Below, in pieces: positions 35,675 through 45,045 of a DNA stretch of 64,000 nucleotides. The notes beneath the pieces are model-generated. The model saw nothing but the letters and a program-made list of their open reading frames with translations, made no database searches and was not told the DNA's origin. Both the position numbers and the translations under genes were made by a program. Source of the stretch: JAADJA01 sp963840975. GTDB taxonomy: Bacteria; Bacteroidota; Bacteroidia; Bacteroidales; JAADJA01. The stretch spans positions 604,874 through 668,873 of the forward strand of contig CAWJBC010000002.1 in assembly GCA_963840975.1 (NCBI GenBank), read 5' to 3'. Position 1 is the stretch's first letter. Each line of letters opens with the position of its first letter.

Positions 35675-36589
35675 ATGGGATCATATAAAAAAATCTTAAA
35701 AGCGATAATAATTTTCATCACAATTTTAATCATGTCCGATCAAATAGTTGGCAGGCTTTTGCGAAAATATTACTTTTCAATGAAATCAGGCACTAATGCT
35801 AAAATCACCTATATTGCTGAAAAGACAAATGCAGATCTTCTCGTTTTTGGCAGTTCTGCGGCATCACACAATTATAATACGGAATTATTAGAGAAAAAAT
35901 TAGGTATTAAGAGTTATAATGCCGGAAGGGACGGAACAGGTTTACTCTATTCTTATGGATTACTTCAGATGGTACTTCAGAGATACACCCCTCAAATTGT
36001 AATTCTTGACTTTCATCCGGCAAGTCTGAATAAAAATTATACTGATGATGAAAGAATCGCACCTTTGCTTCCCTATTATCAGGATCATCCTGAAATAAGA
36101 GAATTAATTTTAAACCGAAGTAAATTTGAAAAATTCAAAATGTTTTCGAAAATATATCCGTACAATTCACTTAATTTGGGATATTTTTCGGAGTCAAAAT
36201 GAAAATAAGAAAAAGAACTTTTTGTCAGCAAATGGTTATTTACCACTAGATGGAAAGATAAAGCCCGGATTAGCAATTCCACCTCCGGATCAAATGATAA
36301 TTGGTTCCGATAAAGTTAAATTATTCATGAATATTGTCAATCTTGTAAAATCTCATCAATATCAGAATGATTGTGGTTCTTCCACCCGAATACATTAAGC
36401 GTCATACTCTATCCTATGGACTCTATCCAGTCAATCTGTCGCAAGAGTGGTGCTGAAATTTTTGACTTTTCCAATGATTCTGTGCTAATAAATACTCATG
36501 ACTTTTACTTTGATTATGTTCATTTGAACCAATATGGTGCTGATTTCTTCTCAAACAAACTGGCAGACTCTATCTTGTTAAAAAAATAG
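35675..36589 (+). pseudogene. SGNH/DltD-like membrane-anchored protein, frame breaks as written
   Basis: Starts 1 bp after the MBOAT stop with MGSYKKILKAIIIFITILIM, an N-terminal membrane anchor. LLVFGSSAASHNYNTELLEK contains the GSS block with a serine nucleophile as in AlgX/DltD-type proteins, and HDFYFDYVHLNQYGADFFSN contains the Asp-x-x-His of an SGNH catalytic dyad. Breaks lie in the T5 run 36184-36188 and twice between about 36360 and 36420. The reconstructed size is about 304 residues. Partnership with the MBOAT gene is the usual pairing for O-acylation machines. Confidence 0.78.
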
Positions 36590-36649
36590 ATTTAAATTTA
36601 ACATCCGAATTAATTAATAAATCATTGTTCAAAATAAATATTTTTTTAT

Positions 36650-37357
36650 TTGAAAGCTAGTACTGTATTAAATCAACTAAAAAACAAATTAATTGTTTCT
36701 TGTCAGGCAGAGGGTGATTCCCCGTTTAATTCACCTGAAGGAGTAGCAATGTTTGCTTTAACAGCTCAAATGGGTGGAGCCGGGGGAATCCGTTCCGAAG
36801 GGATTGAAAAAACCAAGAAAATAAAATCAATAGTTAATTTGCCCGTTATAGGGATGATCAAGAATGCCTATCCTGATGGCCTGGTGAGAATTACACGGAC
36901 TTTTGAAGAATTGGAATCATTAATCGGTATCGGGGTGGATTTAATTGCAATTGACGGTACCTTCAGAAATGTCGGAGGAATAAACGGCCCGGATTTTATA
37001 GGCATGTGCAAAGAAAAACACCCTGAAATCTGTATCATAGCAGATATAGCCCAAACAAACGAAGCCCTGGCTTGTATTGAAAATGGAGCCGATGCAATTT
37101 CATCCACATTGCGCGGATACACTCCAGAAACAGCACATGAGCCTTCTCACGTTCCCAATTTCCAACTTATTCAGGATTTATGCAACAGGATTAAAGGAGT
37201 GCCTGTAATCGCTGAAGGGAAAATCAACACACCAGAATATGCTTCAAAAATAATGGGAATGGGCGTCTGGAGTATTGTAGTAGGCTCAGCCATTACCCGT
37301 CCGCATATAATTACTAAATGGTACAATGAATCAATGAACAACGCATTAAATAACTAA
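36650..37357 (+). CDS. nanE: N-acetylmannosamine-6-phosphate 2-epimerase
   Basis: A 235-residue (beta/alpha)8 enzyme interconverting ManNAc-6-P and GlcNAc-6-P. LIVSCQAEGDSPFNSPE is the NanE N-terminal signature, followed by GGIRSEGIEKTKKIK, VDLIAIDGTFRNVGG and the phosphate-binding VPVIAEGKINTPEYA / GVWSIVVGSAITRP. In catabolic clusters it serves sialic acid breakdown; here, 8 bp before neuB, it more likely supplies ManNAc-6-P for biosynthesis. The start is TTG at 36650; no ATG is suitably placed and no Shine-Dalgarno is seen. Confidence 0.92.
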   Translation: MKASTVLNQLKNKLIVSCQAEGDSPFNSPEGVAMFALTAQMGGAGGIRSEGIEKTKKIKSIVNLPVIGMIKNAYPDGLVRITRTFEELESLIGIGVDLIAIDGTFRNVGGINGPDFIGMCKEKHPEICIIADIAQTNEALACIENGADAISSTLRGYTPETAHEPSHVPNFQLIQDLCNRIKGVPVIAEGKINTPEYASKIMGMGVWSIVVGSAITRPHIITKWYNESMNNALNN

Positions 37358-37365
37358 GAAAAGAG

Positions 37366-38412
37366 ATGAATATTAAATTGTCAAATGGAAGAATTATTGG
37401 CGATGGCGCACCCGCATATATCATTGCCGAGGTCGGTATCAACCACAATGGAGATTTTAATCTTGCAAAAAAAATGATAGAGGTTGCGGCCGGAACAGGC
37501 GTCGATGCAGTGAAATTTCAAAAACGTACCATCGATGAGATGTATACAAAAAAATTCCTCGAACAGCCGTATAATAAGTACTATTCCTTTGGCACCACCT
37601 ATGGTGAACATAAAAAATTCCTTGAATTCAGCAATGAGCAATTTTTTGAGCTTAAAGACCATGCTGCTAAATATAACCTTGATTTTATTGTCAGTGGATT
37701 TGATTTTACCGGTTTCGATTTTATTGAGAACCAGCTGGATGTTCAGATGCATAAAATCGCGTCCCCGTTTATCACCCATTATCCCCTTCTTAAACAAGTC
37801 GCCGGTTACGGAAAACCAATGATTGTCTCTACAGGAATGCATCATTTTGATGAAATCAGAGCGGCCATTAATTACATCAGGCAATTTAACAATGACATTA
37901 TTTTGTTTCAGGCCACAACCCTTTATCCCTGCCCTGAAGAACTGGTCAATCTGAATGTAATTAAAACCTTTCGGAAGGAATTGAATGTTCTGGTTGGTTA
38001 TTCATCACACGACAAAGGCGTGATATTGCCAGCCGCATCAGTTGGATTGGGTGCATGTATGATTGAAAAGCACTTTACGCTGGATCGTACCCTGAATGGA
38101 CCCGACCATGCAGCATCGGTCGAGCCCAGGGGCATGGAAATGATTGTAAAATACGCACATTTGATAGAAAAAGGAATGGGCGGCGGAATTAAAGTATTGA
38201 ATAAGGAAGAAGAGGAACAGCGTATAAAATATGGTGTATCTATAGTTACCCGCAATTCTTTAATAAAAGGGCAGGTTATCAGCACAAATAATTTGACAGT
38301 AAAATGCCCGGGAGGTGGTATTTCGCCGGTACATTTTGATGATTTGGTCGGAAAAAAAACAACCAGGGATATTTCAACTGATGAGATACTCTACGACGGA
38401 GATGTGGAATAA
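37366..38412 (+). CDS. neuB: N-acetylneuraminate (nonulosonic acid) synthase
   Basis: A 348-residue NeuB condensing phosphoenolpyruvate with a ManNAc-type sugar. IIAEVGINHNGDFNLAKKMI and VDAVKFQKRTIDEMYTKKF are the conserved NeuB N-terminal motifs; HKIASPFITHYPLL, GYSSHDKGVILPAASVGLGA and IEKHFTLDRTLNGPDHAASVEP follow. A C-terminal antifreeze-like SAF domain closes the protein (KGQVISTNNLTVKCPGGGIS). The enzyme may accept ManNAc, ManNAc-6-P or a bacillosamine-derived sugar; the nanE neighbour favours ManNAc-6-P, giving a 9-phosphate. Confidence 0.92.
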   Translation: MNIKLSNGRIIGDGAPAYIIAEVGINHNGDFNLAKKMIEVAAGTGVDAVKFQKRTIDEMYTKKFLEQPYNKYYSFGTTYGEHKKFLEFSNEQFFELKDHAAKYNLDFIVSGFDFTGFDFIENQLDVQMHKIASPFITHYPLLKQVAGYGKPMIVSTGMHHFDEIRAAINYIRQFNNDIILFQATTLYPCPEELVNLNVIKTFRKELNVLVGYSSHDKGVILPAASVGLGACMIEKHFTLDRTLNGPDHAASVEPRGMEMIVKYAHLIEKGMGGGIKVLNKEEEEQRIKYGVSIVTRNSLIKGQVISTNNLTVKCPGGGISPVHFDDLVGKKTTRDISTDEILYDGDVE

Positions 38413-38511
38413 TCATTGATTTCTTAAAATAGTACAGAATAGTTTTTTTTTGGAATGAATTTATTTATATCAACCGTAAATATTACCAGTATAAGTCAAT
38501 ATTGATAAATC

Positions 38512-39114
38512 ATGAAAGACTTTGTTAAATTTCTTTCCCATAAAACGTTTTCACCAATTGAAATTCCGGAAGATATTATTCATGCAGCCTTCAGGTTAAC
38601 GGTTGAAGATAATCAATATCATTTTCCGGCAATAGGCGAAAATGCTGTTCATGAATCTATCATTCGCAATGGGGATGAATTACCTGTTTTTTTGTACCGG
38701 CTGGGAACGCTGGTGAGAAGTAGCAATATCTCCCAAAAGGAAATTGCCCTGCGTATGCTTCATGGCATAATGAAAGAAGTGTGTTCCTGTGAAGTCTATT
38801 TTAACAATTATATTGGACGGGGGTTTTTAATTGTTCATGGCGAAGGAACCGTTATTGGAAGCAGAAATACCATCGGAAAGGGTTTTATCATTCACCAGGG
38901 TTGTACAATCGGACATAAAAAGAATGGCATGGGAAAGCCCAGCGGACAGGGGTGCCAAATAGGAAACAATGTGACTATGTATGTTAATTCCACGATCATC
39001 GGTGAATTAGAAATAGGAGATAATGTTGTTATCGGTGCCCATACCCTGGTTAAGGAAAACATACCGGCTAACGCCAGGGTAATAAACAGGGTTAACCAGG
39101 AGATAATTCTCTGA
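38512..39114 (+). CDS. Hexapeptide-repeat O-acetyltransferase (serine acetyltransferase-like)
   Basis: A 200-residue left-handed beta-helix transferase whose C-terminal half (RNTIGKGFIIHQGCTIGHKK, QIGNNVTMYVNSTIIGELEIGDNVVIGA, HTLVKENIPANARV) is like CysE. The N-terminal helical part is short and divergent. Located between neuB and neuA, it most probably acetylates the nonulosonic acid or its precursor sugar, as NeuD-type proteins do, and not serine; this is inferred from position. Confidence 0.8.
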   Translation: MKDFVKFLSHKTFSPIEIPEDIIHAAFRLTVEDNQYHFPAIGENAVHESIIRNGDELPVFLYRLGTLVRSSNISQKEIALRMLHGIMKEVCSCEVYFNNYIGRGFLIVHGEGTVIGSRNTIGKGFIIHQGCTIGHKKNGMGKPSGQGCQIGNNVTMYVNSTIIGELEIGDNVVIGAHTLVKENIPANARVINRVNQEIIL

Positions 39115-39122
39115 AACAAAAT

Positions 39123-39836
39123 ATGGATAAGGAAACAAAAATATTGGGTATAATTCCCGCACGGGGTGGCTCAAAAGGAATTCCTCATAAGAATATCAAA
39201 ATTATGGCGGATAAGCCGCTGATCGTGCATACAATAGCAACGGCAATAAGAAGCCGGTATATTGATCATCTCATCATCAGCACCGATTCTTCTGAAATTG
39301 CTTCCATTGCGAAGCAATATGGAGGGGACGTGCCATTTTTACGCCCTTCTGAATTTTCTTCGGATCAGTCTCGCGCAATTGATGTATTAATCCATGCAGT
39401 TCAGTTCATGGAAGATCTGGATAAAAAAAGATATGATTTAATTGTATACCTGGAACCCACCAGTCCAAACAGAAGCGTTGAAGATATAGACGGTGCAATC
39501 GAATTGTTTATGAAAACAGATGCAGATTCATTAGCTTCGGTGGTAGAAGCCGATCAATATCATCCGATATTGATGAAAAAGATAGAGAACAACCGGCTAA
39601 AACCCTTGTGCATGGATGAACCGGAAGGAATGCCGCGGCAGCTGTATCAGCCTAAAGCGTACTTGCGCAATGGCGCTGTGTATATTTTCAGAAGAAATAA
39701 TATCCTGAAACGTGTGATGTGGGGAAGCGAGATCTGTCCTTTTATTATGCCATTGGAACGCTCTACATGCATTGACGATATGAACGACTGGTACCTGGCA
39801 GAAATCTGGATGAAAAAATTAAAGAATCTTTCGTGA
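39123..39836 (+). CDS. neuA: Acylneuraminate cytidylyltransferase
   Basis: A 237-residue CMP-nonulosonate synthetase using CTP. LGIIPARGGSKGIPHKNIKIMADKPLI is the signature nucleotide-binding loop; STDSSEIASIAKQYG, RPSEFSSDQSRAIDVLIHAV, YLEPTSPNRSVEDID and RNGAVYIFRRNNIL follow in order. Its stop overlaps the next start by 4 bp. It has no fused acetylesterase or phosphatase domain. Confidence 0.93.
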   Translation: MDKETKILGIIPARGGSKGIPHKNIKIMADKPLIVHTIATAIRSRYIDHLIISTDSSEIASIAKQYGGDVPFLRPSEFSSDQSRAIDVLIHAVQFMEDLDKKRYDLIVYLEPTSPNRSVEDIDGAIELFMKTDADSLASVVEADQYHPILMKKIENNRLKPLCMDEPEGMPRQLYQPKAYLRNGAVYIFRRNNILKRVMWGSEICPFIMPLERSTCIDDMNDWYLAEIWMKKLKNLS

Positions 39837-40795
39837 GAGCAGGTATAATAGGTTACGGCTCAATTGGTAAAAGGCATGTTGCCAATTTAATTTCTCTGGG
39901 CATCAGGGACATCGTTCTTTACAGGGAAAAAAGTTCCGGCAACGATCAGGGGCTGGTTGAAATCAGTAATTTTGAAGAGTTCATCAATAATAAATTCGAC
40001 TTCATACTTTTGTCCAACCCAACATCATTTCATTTTAAGTTTTTGAAGGACCTAGTTGTTAATAACCAAAATATTCTGGCTGAAAAGCCACTTGTGAAAA
40101 GCCTGGAGGAGGCAGCAGCACTTGATTCCCTGCTCAATAATTATACAGGTATTGGAATGGTTGCCTATAATACCCGCTTCCATCCGTGCATCCGGGAAGT
40201 AAAGTCATTGATAAAAAAAAATATGATTGGACGGCCTCTGTATGCACGATTCTATTTGGGACAGTATTTGCCAGACTGGAGGCCCGCAATAGATTACAGG
40301 GAATCGGTTTCAGCAAAAAAGAGCCTTGGTGGTGGAGTAGCTTCTGAGCTTATTCATGAAGTAGATCTCGCGATTGAGTTTTTTGGGGAACCGACAGGAA
40401 TTGTGCGTTCGGTAATTACCAAAGTTTCTGATTTACAAATTGAAACGGAAGATACAGCAGATTTTCTTTACAGGAGTCAAACGAATGTTGTGGTAGCCAT
40501 ACATACTGATTACTTTTACAGGGGCTATAAGCGAAGTTTTGAAATTGTAGGCACCGAAGCCAATATTTTTTGCGATTTGTATGCCGCAAAGATCAGCATC
40601 ACAGGCAACAATAATAGTGTCCTGTTGGAAAAAGATTTTCCGAATTTTCAGCGAAATGATATGTACACTTCGCTGATGAAATATTTCACGGAATGTGTAA
40701 TAAATAAAAAGCAACCAAAACCATCACTCGCTGAAGGCCTTATCTCGGTGAAAATGGTAGAAGAAGCGAAAATCAAAAATGAAATCAATGAATAA
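39833..40795 (+). CDS. Gfo/Idh/MocA family oxidoreductase
   Basis: A 320-residue NAD(P)-dependent oxidoreductase starting GTG at 39833, in a 4-bp overlap with neuA. The N-terminal Rossmann AGIIGYGSIGKRHVANLISL, the ILAEKPLVKSL motif (Glu-Lys-Pro) and the C-terminal GGGVASELIHEVDLAIEFFG with the catalytic His are clear. Oxidoreductases of this kind occur beside neuA-like genes in nonulosonate clusters of flagellin- and LPS-glycosylating bacteria, where they may shape the precursor sugar. The exact substrate cannot be told from sequence. Confidence 0.85.
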   Translation: MRAGIIGYGSIGKRHVANLISLGIRDIVLYREKSSGNDQGLVEISNFEEFINNKFDFILLSNPTSFHFKFLKDLVVNNQNILAEKPLVKSLEEAAALDSLLNNYTGIGMVAYNTRFHPCIREVKSLIKKNMIGRPLYARFYLGQYLPDWRPAIDYRESVSAKKSLGGGVASELIHEVDLAIEFFGEPTGIVRSVITKVSDLQIETEDTADFLYRSQTNVVVAIHTDYFYRGYKRSFEIVGTEANIFCDLYAAKISITGNNNSVLLEKDFPNFQRNDMYTSLMKYFTECVINKKQPKPSLAEGLISVKMVEEAKIKNEINE

Positions 40796-41615
40796 TATGG
40801 AAACCCTTAAAAGTATATTTAATGTTGAAAATAAAGTTGTCGCTATTGTTGGAGCAACTGGCATTCTTGGAACTGAATACGTAGATGTGTTATGTGCCTG
40901 TAAAGCAAGAGTTGTAATAGGTGATTATCTCCTTGAGCGTTGTGAAAAAATGGCTGAAGATATGAGAAAGAAATATCATGCGGATGTCCTGGCGGTAAAA
41001 GTGGATATTACGAAAGAACAAGAGATTATTGATTTCTTTAAAACGATCGAAGCACATTATGGTAAACTGGATGTATTATTGAATAATGCACAGGTAAAAA
41101 CTGACGGATTTTACGCTTCGTTTGAAAATTACTCCAAAGAAACCCTGATGACAATTTTGGATGGGAATCTCGCCGGAGTGGTTCTCTGCTGTCAGCAAGC
41201 CTGTAAAATATTTTTAAAACAGGGACATGGTAATATCATCAATATTTCATCCACTTATGGAAATGTGGGTTCAGACCAACGCTTATACGATGGGGTAAAG
41301 AACATTTATTATCCTGATCAACCCTTCTCATCCCCCGTTTCCTATGCAATAACAAAAGCCGGGATTTTAAATCTGACAAGATACCTTGCCTCTTATTACC
41401 GTGAAAAAAACATACGTGTCAATACATTAACTCCGGGAGGAGTGTTTGATAACCACGATGAAAATTTTACCAAAAATTATTCATACCGGACATTATTGGG
41501 CCGCATGGCTGACAGGAAAGAATATAACGGTGCGATACTGTTTCTTGCGTCAGATGCATCAAGTTATATGACAGGATCAAACCTTGTGGTTGATGGTGGG
41601 TGGACTGCTATTTAA
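40788..41615 (+). CDS. Short-chain dehydrogenase/reductase, PtmA-like
   Basis: A classical SDR of about 275 residues: VVAIVGATGILGTEYVDVLC (GxxxGxG cofactor site), LLNNAQVKTDGFYA, catalytic Ser in IINISSTYGNVGSDQRLY, and SYAITKAGILNLTRYLASYY with Tyr and Lys. It ends MTGSNLVVDGGWTAI, as typical SDRs do. It overlaps the previous gene and resembles the SDR that accompanies neuA-type genes in Campylobacter ptm loci. It may act on the nonulosonic acid precursor; the substrate is unknown. Confidence 0.85.
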   Translation: MNNMETLKSIFNVENKVVAIVGATGILGTEYVDVLCACKARVVIGDYLLERCEKMAEDMRKKYHADVLAVKVDITKEQEIIDFFKTIEAHYGKLDVLLNNAQVKTDGFYASFENYSKETLMTILDGNLAGVVLCCQQACKIFLKQGHGNIINISSTYGNVGSDQRLYDGVKNIYYPDQPFSSPVSYAITKAGILNLTRYLASYYREKNIRVNTLTPGGVFDNHDENFTKNYSYRTLLGRMADRKEYNGAILFLASDASSYMTGSNLVVDGGWTAI

Positions 41616-41670
41616 TTTGTTGCTTAGTAGTTTTAATCCTGACTTTTACAACTATTTAAGATAAGAATTA

Positions 41671-43051
41671 ATGATAAATAAACCAGTCGTTTTATTTTTT
41701 GCACGATCATTTTACAACAATTTCTTTTCAAACCTTCTTTCAGAGTCTTATCATTCTGAATTTGCAACCTTGACTAAGAAAGAAAAGGAGTTTTTATTAA
41801 AAAAGGGTCTGACGGTTTGCGGTTGTTTTGAAGAAGAATTTGAGTCTCTGGAGGAGGCAATTGTCCCGGAAAGTTACCTTGAAACTTCCTGGCAGTCGGA
41901 TCGTTTTTTTCGAAAAAAATCCTTAGAAGAGAGGATAATAATTTTATCTAAGGAAATAACATTTTGGCGGAATATATTATCTCATTACAAGCCAATTGCC
42001 GTAATAAACGAAACAGTGGCAATTGAAATTTCAGAAGTGTTAGCCATCGAAGCAAAAAAACAAAACATCCCTTATTGCAGTTTTTTACTAGGAAATATCA
42101 TCCCAAATACTTTTTACTGGAAACCAAACCCGATGAATGGAGTGCTTTATAAGTCCGTTTTTGATTCTATCAGGGAAGATGATGAGAGTATTTCAAAAGC
42201 GAAAGAATACGTTAATAATTTCAGGAGAAACTATACAAAGCCAAAATATATTCAAGGTTCATTATCCATAAATAGGTATTCAATTAGAAGATTAATAAGT
42301 TTTTTATTTTCTGATACAAAACAATATTTGAGGCGATTGTATTTTGAATGGTTTAGTAAAAATTTTAAATATGAAGTCCGGTTGGAGGGATTCCAAAATG
42401 TAAATCGCTACCTGGCTTCCTTTTTTTACTCATACGATGAGGTTGATCTTCTTGAAAATAAAAATTATGTAGTTTATCCACTTCATATGGAACCCGAAGC
42501 TACTCTGTTTTATTTTTCTGAGTATTTTTCAAACCAGGTTTATGTTATAGAAAATATTGCCAAAACACTTAAAACAAATCAATATTTAGTTGTCAAAGAG
42601 CACCCTCAACAGTTCGGGATTTTGCTTTTGAAACGATTTCAGGGAATTGAAAAAAGACATTCCTTCGTTAATCTATATAAGAGCGGAAGTACCGAGTGAG
42701 AAAATAATTTTAAATGCTGAAGCAATTGTTACTCTGACAAGCAATGTGGGATGGGAGGCAATGATTCTTGGTAAACCTGCTCTTGTCCTGGGAAATCAAT
42801 ATTTTTCAGATGCATTTCCTATAACCAGGGTAAACGATTTCGAGCAAATAAAAACCATAATCAGAAATTCAGCATATCAATACCCTTCTGAGGATGAGCT
42901 AATTCTATCAATTGCTAAATTTATCAAATACACAAAAAAAGGTTTGGTTTTGACATTTAGCGATACAAATATTGATGAAAATAACCAATTAATGATTAAA
43001 GCAATTGAAGATTTAGTAGGCGAACTACAACATAATAAATCAATTTATTAA
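41671..43051 (+). CDS. Capsule-synthesis-type glycosyltransferase (KpsC/KpsS-like fold), frameshifted as written
   Basis: The reconstructed product of about 459 residues belongs to the Capsule_synth/GT-B group: YVVYPLHMEPEATLFYFSEY, KTNQYLVVKEHPQQ and AIVTLTSNVGWEAMILGKPA are its characteristic acceptor and nucleotide-sugar motifs. CMP-linked sugars (Kdo, sialic acid) are common donors for the group, which suits its place after neuA. The frame is lost at GGG 42642-42644; with one G removed the protein reads KRFQELKKDIPSLIYIRAEV. A function as nonulosonic acid transferase is inference. Confidence 0.78.
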
Positions 43052-43075
43052 AATGTTCTGATTCCCTCCAAAAAA

Positions 43076-43679
43076 ATGATAAAAAAAATATTCAGACTAA
43101 TTTTTAAAGTAATTGAAAGATTTTTCTGGATTGCTAATTTCAACATTTCAACATTTATAATGAGAAGTGTTTGTAAAATTAAGGAAATTGAGATTGGCGA
43201 AGGGTAGTTCTTTTTGGGGATTGATGAAATTTCAAAAGCAGAGAATTTCTAAAATCAGAATAGGAAATAATTGTCGCTTCAGGTCTGGAAAAACTTCCAA
43301 CCTCATAGGTATAAACAGACCCTGCATTATTTCGACACTTGGAAATAGCAGTCCGGAACTCACAATCGGTGATAATTGCGGATTCAGCGGAACTGTAATT
43401 GGTTGTTTTTTGAAAATAAAGCTGGGTAACAATGTAAGATGCGGAGCCAACACTTTAATAACAGATTCTGACTGGCATTTGGACGATCCCCGAGCAGGGG
43501 CGCCAAAACCAATTATTATTGAAGATAATGTTTGGCTGGGTGTTAATGCTGTTGTCCTAAAAGGTGTTACCATAGGTGAAAACTCTGTAATTGGAGCCAA
43601 CAGTGTTGTTGTTAAGGACATACCCGCCAATGTAATTGCTGCAGGCAATCCCTGCAAGGTGATAAAGCAAATAAATTAA
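43076..43679 (+). CDS. Hexapeptide-repeat acetyltransferase, frameshifted as written
   Basis: A WcaF/LpxA-fold acetyltransferase. The N-terminus MIKKIFRLIFKVIERFFWIA joins the main body if one T is removed from TTT 43170-43172 (RSVVKLRKLRLAKGSSFWGL). The hexapeptide helix is clear: ISKIRIGNNCRFRSG, NNVRCGANTLITDSDWHLDD with the catalytic His, IIIEDNVWLGVNAVVLKGVT and IGANSVVVKDIPANVIAAGN. It likely acetylates a sugar of the repeat unit. About 200 residues when repaired. Confidence 0.82.
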
Positions 43680-43691
43680 AACTAAAGTAAG

Positions 43692-44955
43692 TTGATTTTT
43701 CTGAATAAACTGCTTTTAAACCTGAAGAATAAAAAAGTAGCCCTGAAATTTATTTCATCCTCCTTTTTATCCCTTCCGGTATCACTCATCGTATCTTTTA
43801 TCACTTTCAGGAATATTGATCCCTACTTAATGGGTATTTGGCAGACCATGTTAATTTTTGAAACCTATGCCGGTATTTTAAGATTTGGTGTTGTCAATGG
43901 GATGAACAGGGAATTGCCTTTCCATCTGGGAATGGGTAAAAATGACGAGGCAAAATCATTTGCAGAAACTACCCTGTTTTATTCTTTGGGCAATATTATT
44001 CTTTTATGGATCATTGTTCCTCTCATCATCACCAATTTTGAATTCAATGCTGTCTATTTTGCCTGCCTTTCTGTTGCATTAATCAGGGTTTCTTTGTCAT
44101 TTTATATTTCTTATTTATCCGGTACTTTTCGTTCCAATGATCAGTTTAACAATTTAAGCAATATTCAGTTTGTTGTTTTGATTTCTAAATTATTATGTTC
44201 TCTCCTTTGATCTTTTGGGGCTTAAAGGGATTTTTAATAATGGAAGCTGCTGATTGTTCTGGTCAATGCTGTTCTTTTACATTATTACAGGCCTTTTCAT
44301 ATTAAACCCAGATTCAATAAACAATCGTATTTCTTTTGTTAAAAACAGGCTTTCCCTTTATTTCTTACCTCTTATGCTGTATCGTTTATTGAAACCCTTC
44401 CACGGCTTTACATTATAAAGTTTGGCAGTGAAACCCTTCTTGGATTGTATGCTCCGGCAGCTCATCGTCATAACTACGTTTTCCTTGCTGCCCAATGCCC
44501 TGACAACCTATTACTACCCCAAATTTTCATATGCCTATGGGAAAGTACAATAACGCCAAAGATTTATGGAAAGGCATTATTGAAAATATATTTATTTACC
44601 ACTTTGCGTTTTGTTACCGGGCATATTGCTATTGTATTTTGTAGTAGATGATATTATTCAGTTTTTCCCAAAATATATTCAGTCGTTGCCCTATATAAAA
44701 ATAGCCTTGTTTACCGGTCCATTTGTGCTGTATAAACTGGGCAATCTTGTTAATGTGGTGCTGAAAAAGATAAATTACATGGGCGTATATGTTGTATTGT
44801 TTGCATTGTTCCAGGTTTTCTTTCTTTTTGTCTTTCATCAGTTTTTTCCAGAAGATATACTGTATGTTGCAATCTGGTCGCAGGTGCTCACAGGGGCGAT
44901 GCTGTTTTTTTCGAGCTTGTTCATTAATCACAGGGTGATTCGGCTTTCTGTTTAA
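43692..44955 (+). pseudogene. wzx: Wzx-type polysaccharide flippase, many frame breaks as written
   Basis: Hand translation across at least six surplus bases between about 44200 and 44640 gives one continuous membrane protein of roughly 415 residues. Pieces in order: KVALKFISSSFLSLPVSLIV, GVVNGMNRELPFHLGMGKND (typical of Wzx/PST family), SPLIFWGLKGFLIMEAA, FPLFLTSYAVSFIETLPRLY, KFGSETLLGLYAPAA, ITTFSLLPNALTTYYYPKFS and the C-terminal IALFTGPFVLYKLGNLVNVV. This is the flippase expected for undecaprenyl-linked repeat units. The apparent start is TTG 43692. The density of breaks is highest in this gene; the organism's gene is probably intact. Confidence 0.8.
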
Positions 44956-45045
44956 AATCGAGCGATAATATTCTTATCGACATTTTTATTTTATAATAAT
45001 TAATAACTGGCAACATTTTAACCAAATGTGTTGTAACCTAAAAAA

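Noticed and set aside
31101..36589. Full siderophore or NRPS cluster
   Set aside because: There is only one adenylating enzyme and a free carrier protein, no condensation or thioesterase-release domains of NRPS type, and the MBOAT and SGNH genes fit O-acylation better.
38512..39114. Genuine serine acetyltransferase (cysE)
   Set aside because: The beta-helix is CysE-like but the N-terminal domain is divergent, and the gene lies between neuB and neuA without cysteine-synthesis partners.
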